From Gammaproteobacteria bacterium (lineage in GTDB: Bacteria > Pseudomonadota > Gammaproteobacteria > UBA6429 > Thiohalophilaceae), in the NCBI GenBank assembly GCA_003233255.1, contig QILH01000115.1, positions 1 to 26,283 on the forward strand: a stretch of 26,283 nt of DNA, written 5' to 3'. The position numbers and the translations under genes were made by a program. How positions within the stretch are numbered: position 1 is the stretch's first letter; each line of letters begins with the position of its first letter. This document shows, one piece after another, positions 6,937 to 14,564 of the stretch. A model generated the notes under the pieces. That model was not told where the DNA came from, did not search any database, and saw nothing but the letters and a program-made list of their open reading frames with translations.

Positions 6937-7728
6937 TTACCGGGCCCGTTTCAGACTGTTCTTTTCAAAATCCCGTTTACTTAAACCTGTCTGAAACTGG
7001 TAGTTGCTCCAGATTAGCTGGGTAGATTTTCCATTTTGATGGTTGACCATCATTTGTTCGCTGGCACGCCAATATTTATTTAGATATTGCTTATAGTCAT
7101 TAAAGGCTAATGTTTTTAGCAGATCATTTTTTCGGTCATAGTATTCAATTTTTAAAGGAATATAGCGTTGTTTATCAATCCAGACTACCTGGCGCGTGTA
7201 ACCAGAGTATTTATACTGAGGGTAGTTTTCAACGACGAATGTATTAATATTGCCAAGTTTTTCATCACGCAGAAATTTATATTTAAATTTAGCCACTTCA
7301 AATGATGCCAGGTCTTCGTAGGAAAACTGGCTGCCCATAAAGGGCCCGGATTTATTCGATGAGGCAATGCGTTTGACCCGTTTTAACGCGGGTAGATATA
7401 ACCACTGGTCATCAGGTACGATGGCATGCGAGAAGGACAAAAAGGCCGTGCCCTTTATATCCTTTGGACTATCAAAGATGGTCAAGCTCTTATCGCCATC
7501 GCCTTTTACTTCTAATACCTTGAGTCGAATTAAACGGCTACTTTCTTCACCCTGACGATTTTTTAGAATCATCTTCATGCTTGCGGTCGTGTCCTGCCAA
7601 CCTTCATCCTGTTTTTCGACTTGTTTTGCGATAGTTAGACCTTTTTTTTCCGCTGTTTCCGCATTAGCATTTGTGAGTGACATGGAAGCCACAAACATAA
7701 TTAATAACAGTTTAATAAAATAGTTCAT
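6937..7728 (-). CDS. LolA-like outer membrane lipoprotein-sorting family protein
   Basis: A 263-residue periplasmic protein with a signal peptide ending NANA (about residue 23). The PF17131-type LolA-like fold is recognisable from GTAFLSFSH, DDQWLYLPALKRVKRI and SNKSGPFMGSQFSYED, which are highly typical of the family. LolA-like proteins have a half-barrel that binds lipids; family members are consistently encoded beside RND/MMPL exporters. AAGGAAA sits 5-11 bases before the ATG. It lies 44 bases after the exporter gene and 5 bases before the barrel gene. A role in carrying a hydrophobic or lipid cargo across the periplasm between exporter and barrel is inferred, not shown. It is distinct from housekeeping LolA, which is about 200 residues. 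Confidence 0.85.
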   Translation of the reverse strand: MNYFIKLLLIMFVASMSLTNANAETAEKKGLTIAKQVEKQDEGWQDTTASMKMILKNRQGEESSRLIRLKVLEVKGDGDKSLTIFDSPKDIKGTAFLSFSHAIVPDDQWLYLPALKRVKRIASSNKSGPFMGSQFSYEDLASFEVAKFKYKFLRDEKLGNINTFVVENYPQYKYSGYTRQVVWIDKQRYIPLKIEYYDRKNDLLKTLAFNDYKQYLNKYWRASEQMMVNHQNGKSTQLIWSNYQFQTGLSKRDFEKNSLKRAR

Positions 7729-7772
7729 TTTGGTTTCCTTGCATTAATTCGATTTGGTAGTCGGACTCGTCT

Positions 7773-10097
7773 TTATTTCTGATATTTTCTCTTTCCGTCC
7801 AGCTTCATGAGTAATGGCGGCAATAGTAAAAAGTCGGCTATTAACGCGAAGGCAATAACAATAGACGTTAACAGACCCATGTCAGAATTCAACTTGAATG
7901 TGGACAAGGTCAGGATCATAAATCCAGAAATTAATACCGCTGAAGTGACCCAGAGCGCCGTACCAACAGTAGAGAAAGCGTAGCGTACCGCGGCTTCTGC
8001 ATCCAGCCCTTTTTCACGCCGGGCGCGTAGATACTTACTTAAAAAATGCACGGTATCATCAACCACCACACCAAGGGTCATTCCGGTTACGATCGACAGG
8101 CCGATATTAATCTCACCTACCAGTAAACCCCATAATCCAAAGCCCATGGCCGCGGGTACCAGATTGGGGATCAAGCTCACCAGACCTGTTTTAACCGAGC
8201 GCAGTGCAAATATCAGTATAAATGAGATAAGTATGAGTGCGACGGTGGTACCGACAATCATACTTTTGATGTTTCGTTTACCGATGTGGGCAAACATGAT
8301 CGTGGTGCTGGAACCATCGGCCCTGATTTCAGCGCCATTTGCAAGTAGCCAATCTTGCGCCTTTTGCTCCAACGCTAATATATCGGTTGTATTAATGTTT
8401 TTAATGGTGACACTCATCCTGGTCGCGGATTTATTGACATTGATCTGATTATTCAGATCCAGACCATAGGGCAAGGACATTTCATATAACAATAAATATT
8501 GTGCTGCTAATTCTCTACTGTCTGGCAATCGATAATATTCTTCGGAGTCGCCGTGCATATTTTTATTCAGACGTTTCATCGTGTCGGTCAGAGTATTTAC
8601 ATGAATGACTTCAGGTTGCTTGCGATACCAGTTGGCAAAGGCATCCATTTTTTTTAGGAACTCAGGTTCGGATATACCCCCCTGTTTTTTGGCATCAACC
8701 GAATAATCAATTCGGTACATGCCGCCAAGATTCTCGGAAACAAAATCCGATGCGGCACGGAATGGAATGCTTTTGTCAAAGTATTCAACATAGTTTTCAC
8801 CCAGATTATTACGGGTTAAAAATGACCCTAAGGATATCACCACGATAGTCATGCTAATTAACAATACAGTACGACGACGAATCACAAATTCCGCTAGCTT
8901 GAGCATGACGGTGTTGTTATCGAGATTTTGTTTTGGTACCCGTACCGGTAAAATCGACATGAGAGCGGGTAAAAATGTGACAGATAAGAGGAATGCAGCG
9001 CCTACACCGACGGCAACAATGTTACCGAGATCATGAAATGGTGGCGATTCACTAAAATTCATGGCCAGGAAGCCAATGATGGTGGAAAGACTGGTCAGGA
9101 ATACAGGTTGCATATTAATGCGCAGACTTTCAATGATTGCATCGTGTTTGTTCATATTTTGCCGCATAGCATGAAACATGCTCACCAGGATATGGATGGC
9201 ATTGGCGACAGCAAGGGTCATGATGATGGTGGGTGCAACTGAACTCGGCGGAGTCAATTTTATTCCCACCCAGCCTGAGAAGCCCATACCCACTAAAATG
9301 GACATGAAAATTATCCATAAGCCGCTAAATGTACTGGTCCAACTTCTTAAAAATAATCCAATGGCAATTAGCACGACCAGAAAGGTCAGTGGCAGTAGAG
9401 TGATCATGTCCTGTATGGAGGCTGAGAAAAAAGCATTATTAAGCAAGACGATACCGGTCATGTAAACATCGATTTCTGGGTACTCCTGTTTTATTTGCTC
9501 AGAGATTTTATTCACTGCGATGGTAATCTTTGGCATTTCAGTTTCAGGGCTCTTGCCTGGCAGTTGCATGGTAATATTAATTCCGGTGACATGCCCTTCA
9601 GGAGAAAGCAACTTATTTACAATTAAGGGTTCTTTTAAGGCGATTGATTTAATCCTGGCAATGTCCTGATTCGATAAGGAGTCGGCATCCTGAAAAAGAT
9701 CCTGCACGATAAGATCATCATCTATTGCATGCGTGTATTGAAAATTACTGATTGAATCGACTCGTGAGGAGTAAGGTACCTGCCAGCCCATGGTGGTAAT
9801 TTGCTCGACGGCTTTTAATGTATTTTTATCAAAGACATTGCCACTTTTAGGGGCAAGTACGATTAATACGTTATCGTCCTTGCTGTAAGTATTTTCCAGT
9901 CGTTCAAACGCCAGCATTTGTGGGTTGTCATCACTGAAGAAAACATGATAGTCACCCGTGAAACCCACGTTGCGCATTCCTGTGGCGATGGCAAATACTG
10001 AAAGAAGCGTCAGGGCCAGAACCAGCCAACGATTTTGCAGGATCCAGCGAGCATAATTGGCGGTTCCATTATTGGCATTTAAATTATTATTTTGCAT
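7773..10097 (-). CDS. RND-superfamily exporter (MMPL/COG1033 type)
   Basis: A 774-residue inner-membrane transporter with the 12-helix RND layout: helix 1 at about residues 30-47, a first periplasmic domain, helices 2-6 (about 230-390), helix 7 (about 410), a second periplasmic domain, and helices 8-12 in the last 170 residues. The proton-relay motif is present in the second half (GVVVDDTVHFLSKY, helix 10). The matching position of helix 4 reads LAVANAIHIL, with Asn where Asp is often found. The size is that of the MMPL/hopanoid-exporter group, not of the 1000-residue drug-efflux RND pumps. GGAG lies 8 bases before the ATG. It is the second gene of the - strand operon, 35 bases after the GST gene. 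Substrate unknown; lipidic cargo is suggested by the LolA-like partner. Confidence 0.9.
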   Translation of the reverse strand: MQNNNLNANNGTANYARWILQNRWLVLALTLLSVFAIATGMRNVGFTGDYHVFFSDDNPQMLAFERLENTYSKDDNVLIVLAPKSGNVFDKNTLKAVEQITTMGWQVPYSSRVDSISNFQYTHAIDDDLIVQDLFQDADSLSNQDIARIKSIALKEPLIVNKLLSPEGHVTGINITMQLPGKSPETEMPKITIAVNKISEQIKQEYPEIDVYMTGIVLLNNAFFSASIQDMITLLPLTFLVVLIAIGLFLRSWTSTFSGLWIIFMSILVGMGFSGWVGIKLTPPSSVAPTIIMTLAVANAIHILVSMFHAMRQNMNKHDAIIESLRINMQPVFLTSLSTIIGFLAMNFSESPPFHDLGNIVAVGVGAAFLLSVTFLPALMSILPVRVPKQNLDNNTVMLKLAEFVIRRRTVLLISMTIVVISLGSFLTRNNLGENYVEYFDKSIPFRAASDFVSENLGGMYRIDYSVDAKKQGGISEPEFLKKMDAFANWYRKQPEVIHVNTLTDTMKRLNKNMHGDSEEYYRLPDSRELAAQYLLLYEMSLPYGLDLNNQINVNKSATRMSVTIKNINTTDILALEQKAQDWLLANGAEIRADGSSTTIMFAHIGKRNIKSMIVGTTVALILISFILIFALRSVKTGLVSLIPNLVPAAMGFGLWGLLVGEINIGLSIVTGMTLGVVVDDTVHFLSKYLRARREKGLDAEAAVRYAFSTVGTALWVTSAVLISGFMILTLSTFKLNSDMGLLTSIVIAFALIADFLLLPPLLMKLDGKRKYQK

Positions 10098-10132
10098 GAA
10101 GTAACTCCGTATTTAATGAGTTCTAATTTTAT

Positions 10133-10801
10133 TTATGCCGGTTCTATCCAGTTAGGAGGACAGGTATTTTCATACCCCGGTATTTTGGTAATTCGTTCGA
10201 TCCAGCGGGTGATATTCGGGTATTTTTTCTCAAAGGGAAGAAGATCGAGTTCAAACGATTTTGCTACCGGTAATGACAATGCTCGTAATAATGCCTGAAC
10301 CATGGGAAACACCACGATGTCAGCCGCACTGATTGTATCGCCAGCTAAATAGTTGTTAGTGTTCAATTGCGGTTCTATCGTTTGGAACTCAGCATGTACA
10401 TAACGGGCGGCCTTTTCGATTGCATCCATGTTATCCGAAACATCATCAAAAAAGATCGGTCGAATAATGTTTATTAGTGGTTTACACAGGTAATTTTCAA
10501 CTTCGAAGACCCGTTGCCAGATGTAACCTGTTTCCGTGGGGCTGGTGCCAAACAGAGGTTTGTCAGGACTTTGCTGATCAAGGTACGCCAGGATAGCGAT
10601 GGATTCATACACCGCATTGGTACCATCTTTTAAAATGGGGAGCTGGCCACGTGGGTTCAGGGCGAGCATTTCAGGCGTTCGGTGTTCTTTTTTAGAAAAT
10701 TCGAGCAGGTTTGAGTTATATTTTAAACCCTTAACCTCTAAAGCAAGCAGGGTTCGCCAGGAATTTGGGCTACCGGCCCCCCAGTAAATGTCATACGCCA
10801 T
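10133..10801 (-). CDS. glutathione S-transferase family protein
   Basis: A 222-residue cytosolic GST. The N-terminal thioredoxin-like domain (about residues 1-82) contains the start YWGAGSPNSWRTLLAL with candidate active-site Ser residues, LNPRGQLPIL with the cis-Pro, and the glutathione-binding VYESIAIL. The helical C-terminal domain carries LAGDTISAADIVVFP, the N-capping and hydrophobic staple region. I place the start at ATG 10801 because AGGAGA is 6 bases upstream; an in-frame ATG 63 bases earlier would put this site inside the gene. It is the first gene of the export operon and is divergent from a LysR regulator. Conjugation or reduction of an electrophile is the family role. The link with export suggests detoxification or processing of an envelope-active compound, which is inference. 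Confidence 0.88.
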   Translation of the reverse strand: MAYDIYWGAGSPNSWRTLLALEVKGLKYNSNLLEFSKKEHRTPEMLALNPRGQLPILKDGTNAVYESIAILAYLDQQSPDKPLFGTSPTETGYIWQRVFEVENYLCKPLINIIRPIFFDDVSDNMDAIEKAARYVHAEFQTIEPQLNTNNYLAGDTISAADIVVFPMVQALLRALSLPVAKSFELDLLPFEKKYPNITRWIERITKIPGYENTCPPNWIEPA

Positions 10802-10836
10802 GTCGAATCTCCTCATTGTGATCAAGCTTCTTGAAC

Positions 10837-10858
10837 CGGTTGTTACAAATAGTAACCG
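10837..10858. promoter_or_regulatory. candidate LysR-type operator
   Basis: GTTAC (10842-10846) and GTAAC (10852-10856) form a perfect inverted repeat around AAATA. The symmetry extends outwards as CGGT / ACCG if one extra base on the left is allowed. It contains the T-N11-A spacing of LysR-type sites. It lies in the divergent intergenic region, 36 bases upstream of the GST start and 38-60 bases upstream of the LysR start. This is the expected place for a regulator that controls the operon and itself. Confidence 0.5.
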
Positions 10859-10917
10859 TTGCAATTATGCGATGTAAGTCTTGATATTCGCATCTTGTGA
10901 ATGCAATAATGCACCAC

Positions 10918-11898
10918 ATGGACTGGGACAACTTACGCTACTTTTTAGCTGTCGCCCGCAAGGGGTCGATTCGTGCCGCTGCGGCTGACCTGGCCGTCAA
11001 TCATTCCACCGTTGCACGTCGTATTTCTTCATTTGAGAAACAGCTTGGTGTACGGCTCTTCGAGCGCTTACCGAATGGCTATGTATTGACTGCGGCGGGT
11101 GAAGAAATGATGAAGTCTGCACAACATATTGAAGATGAGGTTGTTAAACTGGATCGAAAGGTCATCGGCCGTGACGCTCAGTTAAATGGTGTCTTGCGGG
11201 TCACCATGCCCACGGTATTAGCTACGCACTTATTGATGCCAGATATTTCTGCATTCACAAAACTCTATCCAAACATTCACCTGGAAATGGCTTTTTCCAG
11301 CGAGGAATTCAACTTGCGCAAACGTGAGGCAGATATCGCTATTCGTTTAACCCAGAATCCACCTGACTACCTTGTGGGCCGTCGTATCCTGCACCCAGCC
11401 AAAGGGGTCTACGCCTCACATGAATATTTACGTCATCATGATCCAGAAACGCAGCCCGAAACGTTAAGCTGGATTGGGTGGGAGGAATTTTCATCTCCGA
11501 CGCATTGGAATAAAGACAGTCGTTATTCTGCTGCACCGATTGTACACAAGGCCGATGATTTGCTGGCCCAGCTTGAAGCGGTCAAAGCCGGGATCGGAAT
11601 CGCTATGCTACCCTGTTTTTTAGCGGATAAGGTTCCATCATTGGTACGATTGGAATGTATTACCGCAAAAGATATCTGTGGCGATCTATGGATATTAACC
11701 CACGAAGATCTACGCGCGACGGCCAGGGTGCGCGCGTTCATAGATCATATGCTTAATGCATTTGAACAACATCGTGATTTGCTGCTGGGGCAACGTTACT
11801 CTCAACCCCATGCGGCTGTGAAACTGGGTTCGATGGATAATAATTTAGATCGAGTTACACCTCACGTAAGTTCAGGCGCGATCAGTCTGGAAAACTAA
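10918..11898 (+). CDS. LysR-family transcriptional regulator
   Basis: A 326-residue LTTR. The winged helix-turn-helix occupies about residues 1-60 (MDWDNLRYFLAVARKGS, AAADLAVNHSTVARRI, LFERLPNGYVLTAAG). The effector-binding domain runs from about residue 85 to 290 with the typical LRVTMPTVLATHLL opening and GIGIAMLPCFLAD. The start is ambiguous: GTG 10897, ATG 10909 and ATG 10918 are in frame and none has a clear ribosome binding site. The last was chosen because family members usually begin M-D-W-D-x-L-R. The C-terminal tail of about 35 residues goes beyond the domain. It is transcribed away from the GST-RND operon, with a palindrome between them, so it likely regulates that operon. The effector is unknown. 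Confidence 0.9.
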   Translation: MDWDNLRYFLAVARKGSIRAAAADLAVNHSTVARRISSFEKQLGVRLFERLPNGYVLTAAGEEMMKSAQHIEDEVVKLDRKVIGRDAQLNGVLRVTMPTVLATHLLMPDISAFTKLYPNIHLEMAFSSEEFNLRKREADIAIRLTQNPPDYLVGRRILHPAKGVYASHEYLRHHDPETQPETLSWIGWEEFSSPTHWNKDSRYSAAPIVHKADDLLAQLEAVKAGIGIAMLPCFLADKVPSLVRLECITAKDICGDLWILTHEDLRATARVRAFIDHMLNAFEQHRDLLLGQRYSQPHAAVKLGSMDNNLDRVTPHVSSGAISLEN

Positions 11899-11967
11899 AA
11901 ATAGTGATCCTGCCTCAGTAGTTTTAATGATTATTTATTTTTCCTGGATAATTCACAGGAGAGTCCG

Positions 11968-12249
11968 ATGAAGGCAATTTGGAAGAATAAAATCCTGGCG
12001 GAGTCAGATAAAACCGTGGTCGTAGAAGATAACCATTATTTTCCTGCCGAATCATTAAATATGAAATATTTTATCCCCAGTACTACAACCTCACATTGTC
12101 CCTGGAAAGGTAAAGCCCATTATTATTCGATAGTTGTTAATGATGACAAAAATGAGGATGCCGCCTGGTTTTATTCAAAACCTGAAGCCGCGGCACAGGA
12201 AATAAAAGACCATATCGCCTTTTGGCGAGGTGTTGAGATTGAAAGTTAA
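11968..12249 (+). CDS. DUF427 domain protein
   Basis: A 93-residue protein matching the DUF427 (NTP_transf_9) fold over its full length. It opens with KAIWKNKILAESDKTVVVE and NHYFPAESL, followed by the family signature CPWKGKAHYYSIVV and the ending WFYSKPEAAAQEIKDHIAFW. The ribosome binding site AGGAGAG lies before the ATG. It is cytosolic, with no signal peptide. The biochemical role of the family is not firmly established despite the Pfam name. The HIT-domain gene follows after 21 bases on the same strand, and the two probably share a transcript. Confidence 0.9.
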   Translation: MKAIWKNKILAESDKTVVVEDNHYFPAESLNMKYFIPSTTTSHCPWKGKAHYYSIVVNDDKNEDAAWFYSKPEAAAQEIKDHIAFWRGVEIES

Positions 12250-12270
12250 AAAATAACTGCGGACGAAGTC

Positions 12271-12708
12271 ATGGCTGTAAAATTTGAACTGAACCCAAGC
12301 CTGCAACGAGATACTTATACGATGGGGCGGTTGTCTGGTAATTATATCCTGCTAAGTAAGAATTCACTCTACCCCTGGTTTATTATTGTCCCGCCTACAG
12401 AAGAAATAGAATTCTATAATTTGCCAAAAGAAGTTCAACTACAACTTCTTGAACAAGTAAATGAATTATCAATATTTACCAAACAGAATTTTGATTGTAC
12501 AAAATTAAATGTGGCCACGATTGGCAATGTGGTTTCACAGTTACATATTCATATCATTGGTCGAAATATAGACGATGCCTGTTGGCCTGGGGTGGTATGG
12601 GGGAATGAACAATTTAACTCTTACCCGATGCATCAAGTACAAGATATACAGCAAAAGCTGGTTAACCATCTTGGTGATGAATTTCACCGTGATCTTGACT
12701 TGCCTTAA
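12271..12708 (+). CDS. HIT-domain protein (histidine triad variant)
   Basis: A 145-residue member of the HIT superfamily, nucleotide hydrolases and transferases. The motif LHIHIIGR holds the first two His of the triad (92 and 94), including the middle one that acts as nucleophile in Hint proteins. The third His is replaced by Ile. LH[IV]H[IV]I-x-R with a following WPGVVWG is, to my knowledge, typical of a proteobacterial subgroup, so this is probably a subfamily trait and not damage. Other family features are SLYPWFIIVPP at residues 32-42 and the conserved Asn in KLNVATIGN. It lies directly after the DUF427 gene. It likely acts on a nucleotide or dinucleotide substrate that cannot be named. 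Confidence 0.85.
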   Translation: MAVKFELNPSLQRDTYTMGRLSGNYILLSKNSLYPWFIIVPPTEEIEFYNLPKEVQLQLLEQVNELSIFTKQNFDCTKLNVATIGNVVSQLHIHIIGRNIDDACWPGVVWGNEQFNSYPMHQVQDIQQKLVNHLGDEFHRDLDLP

Positions 12709-12736
12709 GAGTCACTCGCAGTTGGTGACAGGCAGA

Positions 12737-13123
12737 TCAGACGGTAAGTGTTTTTAAGTACTGAATGACTTCGTTTGATTCATATACCCAATGGTGTTCA
12801 CCATCGGTATTTTTAATCTTCAAACATGGAACCTTAATTTGTCCACCACCATTTAAAAGTTGTTCACGATGATGTTCATCGTGTTGGGCATCACGTAACT
12901 CTATGTTGAGAGACTGGCGTTTTATCTCGCGGCGAACCTTCATACAAAACGGGCAGGTCTTAAATTGATATAAAGCAATATCCTGAGTGGCTTGATTGAG
13001 ACGTTGTTGCTTTTCAAAAGGGTGTTTGACCCCTTTTGGCGTGGTTAATTTATCAATCAAGAGCATAACTGGACCGATAATACGACGTAGGGTACGAAAG
13101 AAAATTCTTATTATCCATTTCAT
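12737..13123 (-). CDS. glutaredoxin with N-terminal membrane-associated extension
   Basis: A 128-residue protein whose C-terminal 80 residues are a glutaredoxin: active site CPFC at 57-60, the cis-Pro element KVPC at 98-100, and the glutathione-binding ending VYESNEVIQYL. CPFC is less common than CPYC. The first 45 residues form an extension with a basic hydrophobic segment (IIRIFFRTLRRIIGPVMLLIDKL) that may be an amphipathic or short membrane anchor, so the enzyme probably sits on the cytoplasmic face of the inner membrane. Similar extended glutaredoxins are common in marine gammaproteobacteria. It converges with the HIT gene, 28 bases apart, without a clear terminator. It would reduce disulfides or glutathionylated proteins with glutathione as donor. 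Confidence 0.88.
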   Translation of the reverse strand: MKWIIRIFFRTLRRIIGPVMLLIDKLTTPKGVKHPFEKQQRLNQATQDIALYQFKTCPFCMKVRREIKRQSLNIELRDAQHDEHHREQLLNGGGQIKVPCLKIKNTDGEHHWVYESNEVIQYLKTLTV

Positions 13124-13630
13124 AGTGTGAGCGACCTTAATAATTCATATGCATTATACCCGATTATCCAGAGGTGTACGTAGTATCAAACGCTGATTTT
13201 TTTAGTTTATAGTTAAACTTATGATTACTATCTAACTCGCTGATTTATTAGAGTAAAAACCAGCCAAAAGTGATTATGCAGTTAAAAATCCAGACGGTAA
13301 GACGGTCTATTCAATGACAGGAAAGTATACTGAGCACAGGCATCAACCGTATGGATCCGATCTTTTCGTACACGATTTTATACGGAATGATAATCTTGGT
13401 GGGTAACCAAAGTCATTATCGCAATTGGGCATGGATTTAAAATCAGTTTCGAGCCGGTAAGCTATGAAAAATAATAAAATCGTGGTAAAAAATCTCAGTT
13501 AAAATAAAGGGTATAGCGTAGAAGTGGCTCTTGTTTAACAGCCTGTTTATGACCAGTATTTTGTTGTCAGCTTCGATATTTCCGTTTAGAGTACGGCTCT
13601 ATAGCAAAACTATTATTAAGAGGAATTAAC
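13124..13630. other. 507-base intergenic region without a convincing gene
   Basis: This stretch is AT-rich and contains only very short reading frames. The best is an open + frame from 13257 to 13406 (49 codons after a stop at 13254-13256). Its only ATG is at 13314, with no ribosome binding site. Its composition is protein-like in parts (NPDGKTVY, SDLFVHDFIRN), so it might be a decayed gene fragment, but I recognise no family. The last 15 bases hold the AAGAGGAA ribosome binding site for ppiC. No strong hairpin or tRNA was seen. Confidence 0.5.
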
Positions 13631-13912
13631 ATGGCTAAAGCAACGGCGCGACACATACTGGTAGATAGTGAAGAAAAATGCACAGAATTGAAAAGTGAAA
13701 TCGAGGCCGGTGCGGATTTTGCGGATGTCGCAAAGCAACATTCGAGCTGTCCATCAGGTCAATCGGGTGGTGATCTTGGTGAATTTGGCCCAGGTCAAAT
13801 GGTAAAAGAGTTTGATGAGGTCGTATTTAGCGGTGAATTGAATACCGTGCATGGCCCGGTAAAAACTCAATTTGGCTACCACTTGTTAGAAATTACCGGC
13901 CGTACGGACTAA
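13631..13912 (+). CDS. ppiC: parvulin-type peptidyl-prolyl cis-trans isomerase PpiC
   Basis: A 93-residue stand-alone parvulin, the same size as E. coli PpiC. It begins with the active-site strand ARHILV. The loop SSCPSGQSGGDLGEFGPGQMV contains the family Cys and Gly pattern, and the C-terminus VKTQFGYHLLEI carries the second conserved His. No signal peptide is present, so it is cytoplasmic. It accelerates cis-trans isomerisation of proline peptide bonds. AAGAGGAA before the ATG is a good ribosome binding site. It is followed directly by an inverted repeat and a small lipoprotein gene. Confidence 0.93.
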   Translation: MAKATARHILVDSEEKCTELKSEIEAGADFADVAKQHSSCPSGQSGGDLGEFGPGQMVKEFDEVVFSGELNTVHGPVKTQFGYHLLEITGRTD

Positions 13913-13913
13913 T

Positions 13914-13943
13914 GTCGGTTATATACTATATATAACTACCGAC
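13914..13943. repeat. inverted repeat directly after ppiC
   Basis: GTCGGT at 13914-13919 pairs with ACCGAC at 13938-13943, and the TATATA stretches between them extend the stem with a three-base bulge. It starts 2 bases after the ppiC stop and ends 12 bases before the ATG of the small lipoprotein gene. It lacks a T tract on the + strand, so it is a poor intrinsic terminator. It could be an mRNA processing or stability hairpin between the genes, or an operator for the lipoprotein gene. Confidence 0.5.
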
Positions 13944-13954
13944 AGGGACCTGCT

Positions 13955-14173
13955 ATGTTAAATATCCTAGCTATCGCGATTATCACGCTGTTTGCCTTGC
14001 TGTCTTTTTCCTGCGCCGAATTTAAGCAGGCCGGACGGGATATAGGGCATGGAACCCGGGATCTAACCAGGACGATTGGCCATGCAACCCGTGGTACGGT
14101 GAAAGCCATTGGCCGTGGCAGTCGCGATGTATATCGTGCCGTGAAGAAAGATATCCAGGATGCCACCGATTAA
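13955..14173 (+). CDS. small lipoprotein with four 11-residue repeats, entericidin-like
   Basis: A 72-residue predicted lipoprotein with a hydrophobic signal (residues 2-18) and lipobox SFSC (Cys20). The mature part is built of four consecutive 11-residue units: 27-37, 38-48, 49-59 and 60-70. The consensus is close to x-R-x-I-G-H-G-T-R-D-x, most clear in the first three. An 11-residue period matches three turns of helix, so the chain is expected to form one long amphipathic, basic helix lying on a membrane. Short size, lipid anchor and the AGRDIG motif recall entericidin-like toxins, but this is resemblance only. Ala at +2 predicts outer-membrane sorting. CAGGGA precedes the ATG. It may be co-transcribed with ppiC. 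Confidence 0.75.
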   Translation: MLNILAIAIITLFALLSFSCAEFKQAGRDIGHGTRDLTRTIGHATRGTVKAIGRGSRDVYRAVKKDIQDATD

Positions 14174-14185
14174 TGCAAGTGGCGT

Positions 14186-14464
14186 TTAGCGTGATCCCCA
14201 TATCTTTGCGACGGCCCGGTCATTTCCCAGCAAACCAACTACCAGACCTATGATGGCCATTGTTGCGAATACGATAACCGGTAACAGATACCCTGAATCA
14301 CTGTTGTCACGCGATAGATAGGCGACCAGAATTGCCAGAGATAAAAAAAGCGTACTCATAAAAATTAGAATTTTACGATTCAAGGGCTTGCATGCGTAGG
14401 GTTCATCGCCTTTTTCAAAAAAATTGAGTATGGGTGAAAACAGGCTGCGTAAAATTTTCTTCAT
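14186..14464 (-). CDS. conserved two-helix membrane protein
   Basis: A 92-residue protein with an N-terminal amphipathic segment (MKKILRSLFSPILNFFEKGD), a helix at about residues 29-50 (ILIFMSTLFLSLAILVAYL) and a second at about 57-80 (LLPVIVFATMAIIGLVVGLLG). It ends with the strongly conserved GNDRAVAKIWGSR. Proteins with the same start and same ending are frequent in marine gammaproteobacteria as hypothetical proteins. The ATG has no visible ribosome binding site. It converges on the small lipoprotein gene, 12 bases apart. Function unknown; inner-membrane location is predicted. Confidence 0.8.
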   Translation of the reverse strand: MKKILRSLFSPILNFFEKGDEPYACKPLNRKILIFMSTLFLSLAILVAYLSRDNSDSGYLLPVIVFATMAIIGLVVGLLGNDRAVAKIWGSR

Positions 14465-14564
14465 AATCGTTAGTTTGCTAAAATAAAGAGAAAAATTTTA
14501 GCATAGTTTTACCGCATAAATTAATTATTTAATAGCCTGGTTTGTTTTAAGTTGGAGTAAGAAG

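Noticed and set aside
8146..9465. Several open frames antisense to the RND exporter
   Set aside because: They lack ribosome binding sites and family features and lie fully inside a strongly supported gene.
12709..12736. GTCAC / GTGAC hairpin between the convergent HIT and glutaredoxin genes as a terminator
   Set aside because: The stem is only five base pairs and no T tract follows on either strand.
13955..14173. Firm annotation as entericidin
   Set aside because: Only the small size, lipobox and a short AGRDIG similarity agree. The mature part is longer and made of 11-residue repeats.
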